18,171 bases of DNA from Desulfobacteraceae bacterium (GCA_030592105.1 JAUVKE010000012.1:1-18171), one strand, 5' to 3'; counted from the stretch's first letter, positions 1 through 8,294 are shown. Translations and numbers: made by a program. The notes: generated by a model not told the origin, from the letters alone.

Positions 1-946
1 AGTTCATCAGATTCACCCAAAAATGCATCAAAAATTTTGTCGGTGGTGAGAGTGGCGGACAAGGGGAGATATCCCCCTGTGATCCCCTTACCCAGGGTCA
101 TTATATCAGGCTGTACATTTTCATGTTCACAGGCAAACATCCTCCCTGTTTTGCCGAAACCGACTGCAACCTCATCTGCAATCATTAAAATATTATATTT
201 TGTGCAAAGTTCCCTTACACCTTTTAAATAACCGGGGGGTGCCACAAGTATCCCTGCGGCACCTTGAACAAGGGGCTCTATAATTAAAGCAGCGGTTTTT
301 TCGGACTCTTTTTCCATCAGCTCTTCAAGCTTTGAAAGACACTTAATACCGCAGGAAGGGTAATTTTCCCCCAGACTGCACCTGTAACAATGGACTGCTT
401 CGGTTTTTAAGGCCTCAAAGAGCAAAGGATTGTAAAGCTTATGAAACAGATCAATCCCCCCTACACTGACACTCCCAATGGTATCCCCATGATAGGAATT
501 GGCAAGATATATGAATTTATTTTTCCCCCTTCCCGCGCCAGAAGTCTGGAACCAGTATTGAAAAGCTATTTTTAAAGCTATCTCCACTGCAGTGGAACCA
601 CTTTCTGAATAAAAAACTCTGTTTAAACCCTCCGGGGTTATCTCCACAAGTTTTTTTGCAAGCTCAATAGCTCCTGGATGTGAAAGGCCGAGGAGAGTGG
701 TATGGGAAACTTTTTCCATCTGCCTGGCTATGGCGGCATCTATCTCTTTTCTCCTGTGTCCATGGGTGGTAACCCAAAGAGAAGAGACTCCATCTATATA
801 TTTATTCCCTTCAACATCCCACAAAAAAGTTCCCTGGGCCTTTTCAATAATCATGGGTTTTTGCCTGGCATACTCTTTCATCTGGGTAAAAGGATGCCAT
901 AGATATTTAATATCATCTGCACAAAGTTGTTTATCTTTTTTTTCCA
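1..946 (-). CDS. bioA: BioA, adenosylmethionine-8-amino-7-oxononanoate aminotransferase (3' end outside window)
   Basis: This PLP enzyme makes 7,8-diaminopelargonate (DAPA) from 8-amino-7-oxononanoate, classically with S-adenosylmethionine as amino donor, in biotin synthesis. About 315 residues are visible of roughly 430-450 usual. Seen in the translation: WHPFTQM near residue 17, the ESGSTAVE cofactor-phosphate region near 115, SYHGDT near 151, the PLP-ring aspartate in IADEV (D258), and the Schiff-base lysine in LGKGITGG (K287). The start at 946 is chosen because GGAGG lies 11 nt upstream (958-962). The ATG at 957 is out of frame and touches that Shine-Dalgarno. It follows bioB in the same direction with a 76-nt gap, so the two are probably one operon. 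The C-terminal third is cut off by the window edge. Other class III aminotransferases are possible in principle, but the bioB neighbour makes BioA very likely. Confidence 0.93.
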
Positions 947-1022
947 TATTTATTCATCCTCCGGGGTTGGTCATAACATCGACCATTAGATGTCAAAGCT
1001 GAGTGTATAGTCGAAATTAGAA

Positions 1023-2015
1023 TTAAGCTCCATCCCCCACTGGGGTCAGCATCAAATCTTTAATCATTTGCAGATCATCTTTTATATCACAGCCTGGGGT
1101 GGTCAGATAATCACCGGTCATGACTCCATTTGCGCCGGCAAGAAAAATTAATGGCTGAACAGATCTTAAATTTTTTTGCCTCCCCCCGCAAAGACGGATC
1201 CCTTTTTTCGGATTTATAAATCTGTAAACCGCAATAATCTTTAAAATTTCCATGGGATGAACCGGAGGTGCCTTTTCCAAAGGAGTTTTTGCTATGGGAT
1301 TTAAAATATTAATCGGTATTGAATCCACCGCAAGATCCCTTAAAGCAAAAGCAAGCTCTATTCTATGACCCGGAGTCTCCCCAAGGCCCATGAGCCCGCC
1401 GGAACAAACTTCCAGGCCTTCCTCGTGAGCTGCTATTACCGTGTTAGCCCTCTCCAAAAATGAGTGGGTCGTACAGACAGTCGAAAAATAACTTTCAGCA
1501 GTTTCAAGATTATGATGATAACGGGTTAAACCGGCTCCTTTCAGATCCCTTGCAGCCTCTCTTGTGAGAGTACCTAAAGAGGCGCAGGTTTTTATAATCC
1601 CCATGGAAGAGATAACATTTATCGCTTCGCAGATATTATCCCATTCTTCTTTATTTCCCAGGGCCCGGCCGCTTACAACAATACTGAATCTGTTTATCCC
1701 CAGAGATGCAGCTTTTTGAGCCTTTTTAATAATTTCTTCTTTTGTAATTAAAGGATATGATTTTATATCTGCATTATAATGGGCAGACTGGGAGCAAAAA
1801 GTGCAATCCTCACTGCATTTACCCGATTTTGCGTTAATTATTGAACAAAAATCTATGGTATTTCCTTTAAACTCCCCACGAATCATATTAGCGCAGCTTA
1901 ACAGGTGGACAAGGTCTTTTTGCTCTTTTATCCCCATTAGAATGTCGGCTTCATCCAGGGTAATATCCTTTCCCTGAAGTACTTTATCTGTTAATTTATC
2001 GGCAAAAAGCCTCAT
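1023..2015 (-). CDS. bioB: BioB, biotin synthase (radical SAM)
   Basis: Biotin synthase inserts sulfur into dethiobiotin, the last step of biotin synthesis. The 330-residue length is normal. The radical-SAM motif CxxxCxxC is at C67, C71 and C74 (CSEDCTFCSQSAHY). Other conserved blocks are KTCASLGTLT (C144), YHHNLET (167-172), EVCSGGLMGLGET (C204), NILNPI and RLCGGRQ (R274, C276, R279). Odd: the segment matching the E. coli RFCMG stretch reads RFSIVVSGR, so the usual first auxiliary-cluster cysteine is serine here (S111), while an extra cysteine (C276) sits two residues after the conserved arginine. This may mark an anaerobe-type enzyme with a different auxiliary iron-sulfur cluster. GAGG lies 6 nt before the ATG, supporting the start. 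It is the first visible gene of a bioB-bioA unit; no BirA-type operator was recognised upstream. Confidence 0.96.
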   Translation of the reverse strand: MRLFADKLTDKVLQGKDITLDEADILMGIKEQKDLVHLLSCANMIRGEFKGNTIDFCSIINAKSGKCSEDCTFCSQSAHYNADIKSYPLITKEEIIKKAQKAASLGINRFSIVVSGRALGNKEEWDNICEAINVISSMGIIKTCASLGTLTREAARDLKGAGLTRYHHNLETAESYFSTVCTTHSFLERANTVIAAHEEGLEVCSGGLMGLGETPGHRIELAFALRDLAVDSIPINILNPIAKTPLEKAPPVHPMEILKIIAVYRFINPKKGIRLCGGRQKNLRSVQPLIFLAGANGVMTGDYLTTPGCDIKDDLQMIKDLMLTPVGDGA

Positions 2016-2065
2016 TTAAAACCTCTACAATTAGTCCTGACTTTTTAATAAGTTCTATTATTATC

Positions 2066-2312
2066 CAGTAATGTCCGGTTAGAAAGTTGCAAGAAAGAAA
2101 ATACGGGAAGTTTAATTGTTTTTTCTGCTATTGCGAATAAATTTCTTGATTTTCTAAGTTTGCTCCGCCAAAATTGCGAAACTCGTTCGTGCCTCACTCA
2201 AACAATCGCAATTTTTTGGCTACGCTGCACTAAAAAATTCTACGAAATTTATTCAATACGCTACAAAAACAATTAAACTCCCCTCACGCAAGATTCTAAC
2301 CGGACATTACTG
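2066..2312. repeat. 247-bp imperfect palindrome with perfect 19-bp ends (MITE-like)
   Basis: The ends are perfect 19-bp inverted repeats: cagtaatgtccggttagaa at 2066-2084 and its complement at 2294-2312. Pairing continues inward: agtttaattgttttt near 2109-2123 with 2265-2279, gaataaatttc at 2135-2145 with 2244-2254, and gccaaaattgcga near 2167-2179 with 2206-2220. The centre (about 2180-2205) is unpaired. There is no open reading frame. Size, terminal repeats and lack of coding suggest a miniature inverted-repeat element or the cruciform ends of a lost insertion sequence. A lone related end lies at 5618-5632. Confidence 0.75.
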
Positions 2313-2420
2313 CGATTTTATAACGTATTAATCCGTCATATAGTGTCGGCGCAGCAAAGCATGAGATATAACTGCTCAATCCGCAGAATATAGGCGTTAT
2401 TTAAGAAGTTACCTTTTATT

Positions 2421-2451
2421 TTGACATTTTAAGTATATTTGTGCACATAAT
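2421..2451 (+). promoter_or_regulatory. Candidate sigma-70 promoter toward glnE
   Basis: A perfect TTGACA (2421-2426) is followed after 19 nt by CATAAT (2446-2451). The spacer is longer than the ideal 17 nt and the minus 10 box has one mismatch, so this is only a candidate. It would give a leader of about 270 nt that runs through two inverted-repeat segments before glnE. Confidence 0.35.
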
Positions 2452-2487
2452 ATAAAAATATGAAAAAATATCAACGTTTTTTGTAAA

Positions 2488-2635
2488 TAGGAGGCTGTTC
2501 TAGAATAGTAATTTTTTTCTCAGATCGAGGCATTTTTTTTAAATAAGCACAGGCATACACTTAGTATTCCGAGCATTATTTAAAAAAAATAACGAAGAGC
2601 TGGGGGGAAAAGTGCATTCTCGGATAGCCTCCTAT
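2488..2635. repeat. Inverted-repeat segment upstream of glnE
   Basis: The outer ends ataggaggct (2488-2497) and agcctcctat (2626-2635) are perfect complements. Inside, a run of eight T followed by aaataa (about 2533-2546) is complementary to ttattt followed by eight A (about 2578-2591), with roughly 30 nt between them. As RNA this could fold into a long A-U stem. It abuts the glnE-proximal repeat at 2633. Confidence 0.5.
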
Positions 2636-2723
2636 CCAGCTCCGCTGATTCAAGGGAGCAACAGGTATGACCTGATTAAAATTTTAAAATTGTTTAAACG
2701 TGTTAGAGAGCGTTAAGAAAGAA
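2633..2723. repeat. Half copy of the 9021-9384 element, ending at the glnE start
   Basis: By eye about 85% of bases match 9028-9117, including ccgctgatt, caggtatga, aaattgttt and the long identical tail ttagagagcgttaagaaag. Only the left half of the larger element is present here, and no matching right terminal repeat follows because glnE begins at 2729. The element tail supplies the purine-rich aagaaagaa just before the glnE ATG. Confidence 0.7.
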
Positions 2724-2728
2724 CCCAC

Positions 2729-5611
2729 ATGAACCTTTTTCATACAGATATAAACTACCCGGAAGAATTTAAAGAAGATCTGCATAATAAATGGGCTGCA
2801 TTCTCCCTTGCTGTTGACGCTGCAGGAGTGGAGTTTAATCCTGATCCTCCTTTGGTTGAAAAATTAAAAAAGGCTTTTGCATTAAGCCGGTTCATTGCTC
2901 AAAAATGTACCCGCAATCCTGACATCCTTTCAGATCTTGTTAAAACCAAAGATCTTTTTATTCCATACCCCGAAGGGAAATATATAGATCTGATTTTACA
3001 CGAATGCAGCAATGAAACAGATGAGAAAAAATTTATTAAAGTTTTAAGGAGACTCCGTACCAGGGAGATGGTCAGAATTGCTCTCCGTGATATTTTCGGC
3101 ATGGCTGACCTTTTAGAGACCATGGCGGATCTTTCGGCTTTTGCGGATGCATGTGTGGATATTATTTTTTCCCATCTTTTCAATATTAATTGCAAAAAGT
3201 ATGGGATCCCCACCGGAAAAAACGGCTCTCCACAAAACATTGTAATACTCGGCATGGGAAAACTCGGCGCCTTTGAGCTGAATTTTTCATCAGATATAGA
3301 TCTGATTTTTACTTATCCTGAAGCAGGAATGACCCGTGGTGAAAAATCGTCAATAACATGCGAAGAGTTTTTCACCCGCGTTACAAGGGATTTTCTCAAA
3401 TTTTTCAGAGATACAACACCTGAAAATATTCTCTTCAGGGTTGATACAAGGCTTAGACCTTTTGGAGAAAGCGGACCTCTGGTAATGAATTTTAATGCCA
3501 TGGAAGAATATTATCAAAGGCACGGGCGTGAATGGGAACGTTATGCGTTAATCAAAGCAAGGGTTGTGGCAGGGGATAAAAAAGAAGGGGAACAACTTAT
3601 TAAAATCCTTAAGCCTTTTGTTTACCGGAGGTATCTCGATTATGGAGCCCATGACTCCCTTCGGGAGATGAAACAGATGATCGAAAAAGAAGTTTTGCTA
3701 AAAGAGATGTTCGGTAATATAAAGCTTGGGGCCGGAGGAATCCGGGAGGTTGAATTTTTCGGACAGATATTTCAGCTCATAAGGGGAGGAGTGGAGCCCT
3801 GCCTCCAAGAACGAAATATTCTCAAGGTGTTGTCTATCCTTGCTGAAAAAGGCCACATCCCTGATGTGGTATCCGATGAGTTGACAAAAGGATACACTTT
3901 TTTACGAATCATTGAAAATCGTATTCAGGAATTTTCTGACCAGCAGGCCCATAATCTTCCCACGGATGATTATGGGAAAACGCGCCTGGCCATGGCCACC
4001 GGTTTTAATGACTGGAAATCATTTTCAAAATCCCTTGAAAATCATATGAAAAATATACATTTTCATTTTGATAAACTCCTTGCAGGGGAAAAAGAGACAG
4101 AAACGGACCCCCTCTTTGAAAATTTTACAGAACTATGGGACAGGCTCGAACAGAAAGAAGATGGAGAAAAAATACTTTCAGATGCCGGATTTAAAGATCC
4201 CGATGAAATTATTCCCCTTCTGAAATTTCTTAAAAATTCACCTGAAACCCGCGCATTAACTAGCAAAGGGAAAAAAAGGCTAAACAGGCTTATACCCCTT
4301 ATGCTAACCAGGATCCTCCATATAAACCAACCAGTTCCGGCTTTGACCAGGCTTGTGGATCTTATAAAAACCATTGAACGGCGTACATGCTATATATCTC
4401 TTTTACTGGAAAAACCCGGAACTCTGTCCCATCTGATCAAATTCGCCCATGCCAGTCCCTGGGCAATCTCTTTTATTACAAAACATCCCGTACTCCTTGA
4501 TGAACTTCTTGACACACGCACACTCTATTCACCGCCTAAAATAGATTTACTTAAAAAAGATCTCACCCACCGAATTTCACGTTTGGAGGAAGATAATCTT
4601 GAGGAACAGATCGCAGAACTTGCAATCTTTAAGCAGAAAAATATCCTCCATGTTGCTGCAGCCGATATATCAGGGGCATTTCCACTCATGAAAGTCAGCG
4701 ACTATCTAACCCATATAGCAGAAGCGGTTCTGGAGCAGGTGTTCCATCTTGCACTCCGGCACCTTACCAAAAAACATGGCATCCGTGATCCCGGGGGGGA
4801 AAACTCCTGTTTTGCCGTTATTGGTTATGGAAAATTTGGAGGAATTGAGCTGGGATACGGTTCTGACCTTGACCTTATTTTTTTCTACAAAGATAAAATT
4901 AATATGCCGGGGACAAGTTTAAACAAAATAGACTCTTTCCACTATTTTTCCCGCCTTGCCCAGAGAATTATCCATATTTTAACAACATATACCTCAGCCG
5001 GAAAACTATATGAAACAGATATGAGACTCCGCCCCAGCGGGAGGTCAGGCAATCTTGTGGGAAATATGGAAAGTTTCATCGACTACCAAATAGAAACAGC
5101 CGACATATGGGAGCATCAGGCCCTTGTGCGGGCAAGGGGAATTTGCGGTGACAAGAGCCTTCTTCAGCGTTTTGAAGAAATCCGGAAAGATATTTTGTGC
5201 CGCCCCCGTAATAAAAAAATATTAACAGAGAAAGTAATTTCCATGAGAAAACGAATGCATAAAGAACATGGGAATCGTATTCCAGAATACTTCAATATCA
5301 AATATGACCGGGGGGGAATTATAGATATAGAGTTTATGGTTCAATATCTTATACTGTTAAATGCAGATAAAAACCATACTCTTGTGGAATACTCCGATAA
5401 TATCCGGCAGATTTCCGGCCTTGCCAAAGCGTCCATAATAGACAAAGATACTGCCGATTTCCTCAAAGAGACTTACAAAATATACAGAAACAGGATCCAC
5501 AAACTGAATTTGCAGGAACAACCGATAAATGTCCCTGAAAATGAACTCTACGATACAAAATGTAAAATAGAAAAAATCTGGAATTCCTGCATGGAAAACG
5601 AGAGTATATAA
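2729..5611 (+). CDS. glnE: GlnE, glutamine synthetase adenylyltransferase/adenylyl-removing enzyme
   Basis: This cytoplasmic bifunctional enzyme adds AMP to, and removes it from, glutamine synthetase according to nitrogen status, with PII as the signal protein. The 960-residue protein matches the usual length of about 950. Two nucleotidyltransferase domains are visible. The N-terminal one has GMGKLG (175-180) followed by SDIDLIF (188-194), as expected of the adenylyl-removing half. The C-terminal one has GYGKFGG from about 698 and GSDLDLIF from about 711, as expected of the adenylylating half. RLRPFGESGPL and MRLRPSGRSGNLV repeat in the two halves, as does the GGIREVEFF / GGIIDIEFMV signature. 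The ATG at 2729 has only a weak purine-rich stretch (aagaaagaa) upstream and lies at the end of a repeat element. No glnA or glnB is nearby; the next genes are for menaquinone. Confidence 0.96.
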   Translation: MNLFHTDINYPEEFKEDLHNKWAAFSLAVDAAGVEFNPDPPLVEKLKKAFALSRFIAQKCTRNPDILSDLVKTKDLFIPYPEGKYIDLILHECSNETDEKKFIKVLRRLRTREMVRIALRDIFGMADLLETMADLSAFADACVDIIFSHLFNINCKKYGIPTGKNGSPQNIVILGMGKLGAFELNFSSDIDLIFTYPEAGMTRGEKSSITCEEFFTRVTRDFLKFFRDTTPENILFRVDTRLRPFGESGPLVMNFNAMEEYYQRHGREWERYALIKARVVAGDKKEGEQLIKILKPFVYRRYLDYGAHDSLREMKQMIEKEVLLKEMFGNIKLGAGGIREVEFFGQIFQLIRGGVEPCLQERNILKVLSILAEKGHIPDVVSDELTKGYTFLRIIENRIQEFSDQQAHNLPTDDYGKTRLAMATGFNDWKSFSKSLENHMKNIHFHFDKLLAGEKETETDPLFENFTELWDRLEQKEDGEKILSDAGFKDPDEIIPLLKFLKNSPETRALTSKGKKRLNRLIPLMLTRILHINQPVPALTRLVDLIKTIERRTCYISLLLEKPGTLSHLIKFAHASPWAISFITKHPVLLDELLDTRTLYSPPKIDLLKKDLTHRISRLEEDNLEEQIAELAIFKQKNILHVAAADISGAFPLMKVSDYLTHIAEAVLEQVFHLALRHLTKKHGIRDPGGENSCFAVIGYGKFGGIELGYGSDLDLIFFYKDKINMPGTSLNKIDSFHYFSRLAQRIIHILTTYTSAGKLYETDMRLRPSGRSGNLVGNMESFIDYQIETADIWEHQALVRARGICGDKSLLQRFEEIRKDILCRPRNKKILTEKVISMRKRMHKEHGNRIPEYFNIKYDRGGIIDIEFMVQYLILLNADKNHTLVEYSDNIRQISGLAKASIIDKDTADFLKETYKIYRNRIHKLNLQEQPINVPENELYDTKCKIEKIWNSCMENESI

Positions 5612-5617
5612 AAAAAG

Positions 5618-5632
5618 CAGTAGTGTCCGGTT
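5618..5632. repeat. Solo end of the 2066-2312 repeat family
   Basis: The sequence cagtagtgtccggtt matches 14 of 15 bases of the terminal repeat at 2066-2080. It lies in the 66-nt gap between glnE and mqnX, and the following ggttccttagaacc can form a small hairpin (ggttc/gaacc). No second end is seen nearby, so this is probably a remnant. Confidence 0.45.
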
Positions 5633-5677
5633 CCTTAGAACCTGCAAAAAAAGAGACTCCCCACACTTAAAACCAAA

Positions 5678-6889
5678 ATGACTTATTTAATCGACACTGT
5701 AAAAAAAAAGGGCTCGGTAATCCACAGAGCCAAATGGGTTATTTCTGATTCAGCAACAATTTTCCAGGACGGTTACCTGGAGATAGAGAATGGCTTGATC
5801 AAAGAGATAGGTAAATGGGGTAAAAACAGATCCAGCCATATAATAGACCATGGCCCCGGAGTTATCATCCCTCCCTTAATCAATTCCCACACACATCTTG
5901 ACCTGACCGGGTTAAAAGGAAGAATACCCTTTGAAAACGGTTTTTCATCATGGGTGAAAAAATTGATTCATATGCGCGAAATCATGGGTGAAAAAGCTCT
6001 GGCCCAAAGCGCCATGGATGGAATCGATGAATTGATAAAATCAGGCTGCTGTGTTGCTGGAGATATATCCACATTTGACTCCACATGGGATGTTATTTCA
6101 AAATCGGACATGTACGGGGTAAGTTTTAAGGAATTCATCGGTAATTTTTTACCTAAAAAAATCAGTTGTAATATTAAAGGCCGGAACCTGGTAGCGTCTG
6201 TTGCCGGCCACGCTCCCCACACGACCTCTCCGGAACTTATTGCCGCCCTGAAAAATGTATCAAACAGATATTTTCTCCCTTTTTCGATTCACCTTGCCGA
6301 ATCCCTTGATGAAATTATTTTTTTTTCAACAGGGAAAGGGGCCTGGGCAGATCTGCTGAAAGAACGTGGAATCGATTTTTCCCTGTGGAATATTTCCGGC
6401 GTGACACCGGTTGACCATTTAAAACAGACAGGAATTCTTGATAAAAATACCATGGCGGTTCACCTTTTATATGCAACAGGAAAAGATATTAAAACGCTTG
6501 CTGATACAGGCGTTAAGATATCCCTTTGTCCCAGGAGCAATTTTAACCTCCATAAAAAATTACCACCCCTTGAAAAAATACTTAAAGCAGGAATAAAGCC
6601 GTCACTGGGAACAGACAGTCTGGCCAGCGTGGAATCCCTTAGCATTTTTGACGAAATGGCTTACACCACATCTTCATTTCCCAATGTATCACCTGAAGCA
6701 ATCTTTGACATGGGAACCATCAATGGAGCTTCCGCCCTGGCAGTGGATAAGAGATTAGGGTCACTTACCCCTGGTAAATATGGAATATTTCTTTATCTAT
6801 CTTTACCCGTTGTAAAAAAATCAAATATCATGGAAGCTCTTGTAAACATGGAGTTTGATGATTATATTCATGAAATGAGTGGGAAATAA
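5678..6889 (+). CDS. mqnX: MqnX-type aminodeoxyfutalosine deaminase (amidohydrolase family)
   Basis: The protein is a metal-dependent amidohydrolase of 403 residues. Assigned role: deamination of 6-amino-6-deoxyfutalosine to futalosine in the futalosine route to menaquinone. The expected metal and catalytic residues are visible: HTH at 71-73, H205 (SIHLAES, with E208), H262 (AVHLLY) and D313 (LGTDSLAS). CPRSN (284-288) precedes the last motif, as in cytosine/adenosine-deaminase relatives. The choice of MqnX over other nucleoside or guanine-type deaminases rests mainly on mqnA following 70 nt downstream. The first ATG is used; no clear Shine-Dalgarno is visible before it, so translation may be weak. 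It follows glnE by 66 nt in the same direction, and the gap carries a repeat remnant. Confidence 0.82.
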   Translation: MTYLIDTVKKKGSVIHRAKWVISDSATIFQDGYLEIENGLIKEIGKWGKNRSSHIIDHGPGVIIPPLINSHTHLDLTGLKGRIPFENGFSSWVKKLIHMREIMGEKALAQSAMDGIDELIKSGCCVAGDISTFDSTWDVISKSDMYGVSFKEFIGNFLPKKISCNIKGRNLVASVAGHAPHTTSPELIAALKNVSNRYFLPFSIHLAESLDEIIFFSTGKGAWADLLKERGIDFSLWNISGVTPVDHLKQTGILDKNTMAVHLLYATGKDIKTLADTGVKISLCPRSNFNLHKKLPPLEKILKAGIKPSLGTDSLASVESLSIFDEMAYTTSSFPNVSPEAIFDMGTINGASALAVDKRLGSLTPGKYGIFLYLSLPVVKKSNIMEALVNMEFDDYIHEMSGK

Positions 6890-6959
6890 GTATTTTACCA
6901 ATGAGCTCCGGCAAAAGATCAAGGGGCATTTACGGCTTGAAACTTAAAATCGGGGAGAG

Positions 6960-7820
6960 ATGAAACAAATTGGCGAGTTAATAAAAAAGCCGGTAAAGGT
7001 AGGCCGCATAAGCTTTGCAAATATAGATCCTGTATATTACGGAATCGACCATGGCTTAAAACCACCCTGGCTCGATATTGTAAGTGCGCCTCCATCGGTT
7101 TTAAATAAAATGCTTTCAAAAGGGGAACTTGACATCAGCCCTGTTTCATCTGTCGCTTATACCGAACATACAGACGACTGGCTACTTCTTCCTGATATTT
7201 GCATTGCATGTTCCGGCAATGTTATGAGCGTAGTCCTTGTAAGCAAATATCCTTTTAACGAACTCCATAACAAAAATGTAATATTAACTGACGAATCAGC
7301 CTCTGCGGCAAAACTATTGAAACTCTTTTTTTTAATGAAAAAAATTACGCCTGTTTTCAGGGAAGAATCGATAAAGGATTCGTATAATACTTACAAAAAA
7401 TCTGATGCCTTTCTTGTCATAGGGGATACTGCCCTGGAAAAAAAATGGAGCACAGATTATAAATATGTATGGGACCTTGGAGAGATGTGGAAAGATATGA
7501 CAGGCCTCCCCTTTGTATTTTCCATCTGGGGAGTATGCAAAGATTTTGCTGACAAACAACCTGGCATCGTATCCTATGTCAGCAGCCTTTTTGCACTCTC
7601 AAAAAAAACCGGCGAGGAAAAAATAGAAAAAATCGCCAAATCATGCTCAAAAAAAATTACACAAGATACAAACTTCTGCATCAGTTATTATGAGAAGTTA
7701 TGCTACGATTTGGGTCCTTTGCAGATAAGCGGCCTTAACACTTTTTTTGACGCTCTGTTCAACGCTGGAATGATTCAGAACAAAATCAATTTATCCTTCT
7801 TTAAACAGACCAGCCATTAA
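6960..7820 (+). CDS. mqnA: MqnA, chorismate dehydratase
   Basis: MqnA dehydrates chorismate to 3-[(1-carboxyvinyl)oxy]benzoate, the entry step of the futalosine pathway. The 286-residue length is typical of this periplasmic-binding-protein-like fold. Family blocks are clear: VGRISFANIDPVYYG (14-28), SAPPSVLNKMLSKGELDISPVSS near 42-64, CSGNVMSVVLVSK near 80 and the LTDESASAAKLL segment near 100. No signal peptide is seen, in line with a cytoplasmic enzyme. GGGGAGAG directly precedes the ATG and supports the start. With mqnX it gives two steps of one pathway; mqnE, mqnC, mqnD and mqnB are not in the window. The 3' side meets convergent genes and a stem-loop at 7894-7919. Confidence 0.93.
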   Translation: MKQIGELIKKPVKVGRISFANIDPVYYGIDHGLKPPWLDIVSAPPSVLNKMLSKGELDISPVSSVAYTEHTDDWLLLPDICIACSGNVMSVVLVSKYPFNELHNKNVILTDESASAAKLLKLFFLMKKITPVFREESIKDSYNTYKKSDAFLVIGDTALEKKWSTDYKYVWDLGEMWKDMTGLPFVFSIWGVCKDFADKQPGIVSYVSSLFALSKKTGEEKIEKIAKSCSKKITQDTNFCISYYEKLCYDLGPLQISGLNTFFDALFNAGMIQNKINLSFFKQTSH

Positions 7821-7893
7821 TTCTGCTGCAATATGAGAAGCTATGGATTGTCAGAATTAACCAATTTTAAACTTTGGCGCAAGGATAGAGGGA

Positions 7894-7919
7894 GGAGATA
7901 ATACTGATCGTATATCTCC
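7894..7919. terminator. Stem-loop between convergent mqnA and the 112-aa gene
   Basis: GGAGATA (7894-7900) pairs with TATCTCC (7913-7919), and TAC (7902-7904) with GTA (7910-7912), leaving one bulged base and a TGATC loop. It stands in the 135-nt space between convergent genes. Neither strand shows a proper U-run after the stem, so it may be a weak bidirectional terminator or an mRNA end stabiliser. Confidence 0.45.
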
Positions 7920-7955
7920 CCACCAAAAACAGAGTGAAATTATTCATGTGACGGT

Positions 7956-8294
7956 CTATATATGCCCTTCCTTTTTTAACAAATCATAATACCATATTAC
8001 AAAATCATAGATTCCTCTATATCTGTCTTCCTCATTAACTATACCAAGGCACATTTCAAGAACCCCTCTACCATATGCATTGCTGTATTCATCGCCTGTT
8101 CTTGATTGCAAAAATTCCCTCACGAGCATTTGAGATGTACGCTTGGTTTTATCTTTTCTTATGTCAATGGGATCTTTTGGTTCTTGAAAGGGATCCCATT
8201 TATCATATCCTTTTTTCAGCAGATGTTTTTGCCGCCTTTCGGACATTGAATCAAAGATCATTTTCTTTCTTTTTTCCGAAGAGATTTGACTCAT
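7956..8294 (-). CDS. Small charged protein of unknown function, coupled to a YkgJ-family gene
   Basis: I do not recognise this 112-residue protein. It is rich in lysine, arginine, glutamate and aspartate in its first 60 residues (SEKRKKMIFDSMSERRQKHLL), has no signal peptide or membrane segment, and ends in a more aromatic helical-looking part (RGIYDFVIWYYDLLKKEG). It has a single cysteine (in MCLG). Its ATG overlaps the stop of the upstream YkgJ-family gene in ATGA (8291-8294), a sign of translational coupling and co-expression. By position it could be a partner or small accessory protein of the cysteine-cluster protein; that is inference only. Confidence 0.78.
   Translation of the reverse strand: MSQISSEKRKKMIFDSMSERRQKHLLKKGYDKWDPFQEPKDPIDIRKDKTKRTSQMLVREFLQSRTGDEYSNAYGRGVLEMCLGIVNEEDRYRGIYDFVIWYYDLLKKEGHI

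Larger units (their letters stand above)
2016..2728. other. Gene-free spacer made of several inverted repeats
   Basis: No credible gene is seen in these 713 bases between divergent bioB and glnE. From left to right the stretch holds a 247-bp imperfect palindrome (2066-2312), a second segment with inverted ATAACG-type ends (about 2318-2403), a candidate promoter (2421-2451), a third inverted-repeat segment (2488-2635) and a half copy of the element also found at 9021-9384 (2633-2723). The layout suggests repeated insertion of short non-coding elements; no transposase remnant is recognisable. Confidence 0.75.

Noticed and set aside
37..1002. Plus-strand open frames across 37-1002
   Set aside because: They are shadows of bioA on the other strand, with no protein-family likeness.
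947..1022. Internal promoter between bioB and bioA (minus-strand TTGACA then TATGAC)
   Set aside because: The spacer is 15 nt and the second box is weak; the inverted acatc/gatgt there is short and may be chance.
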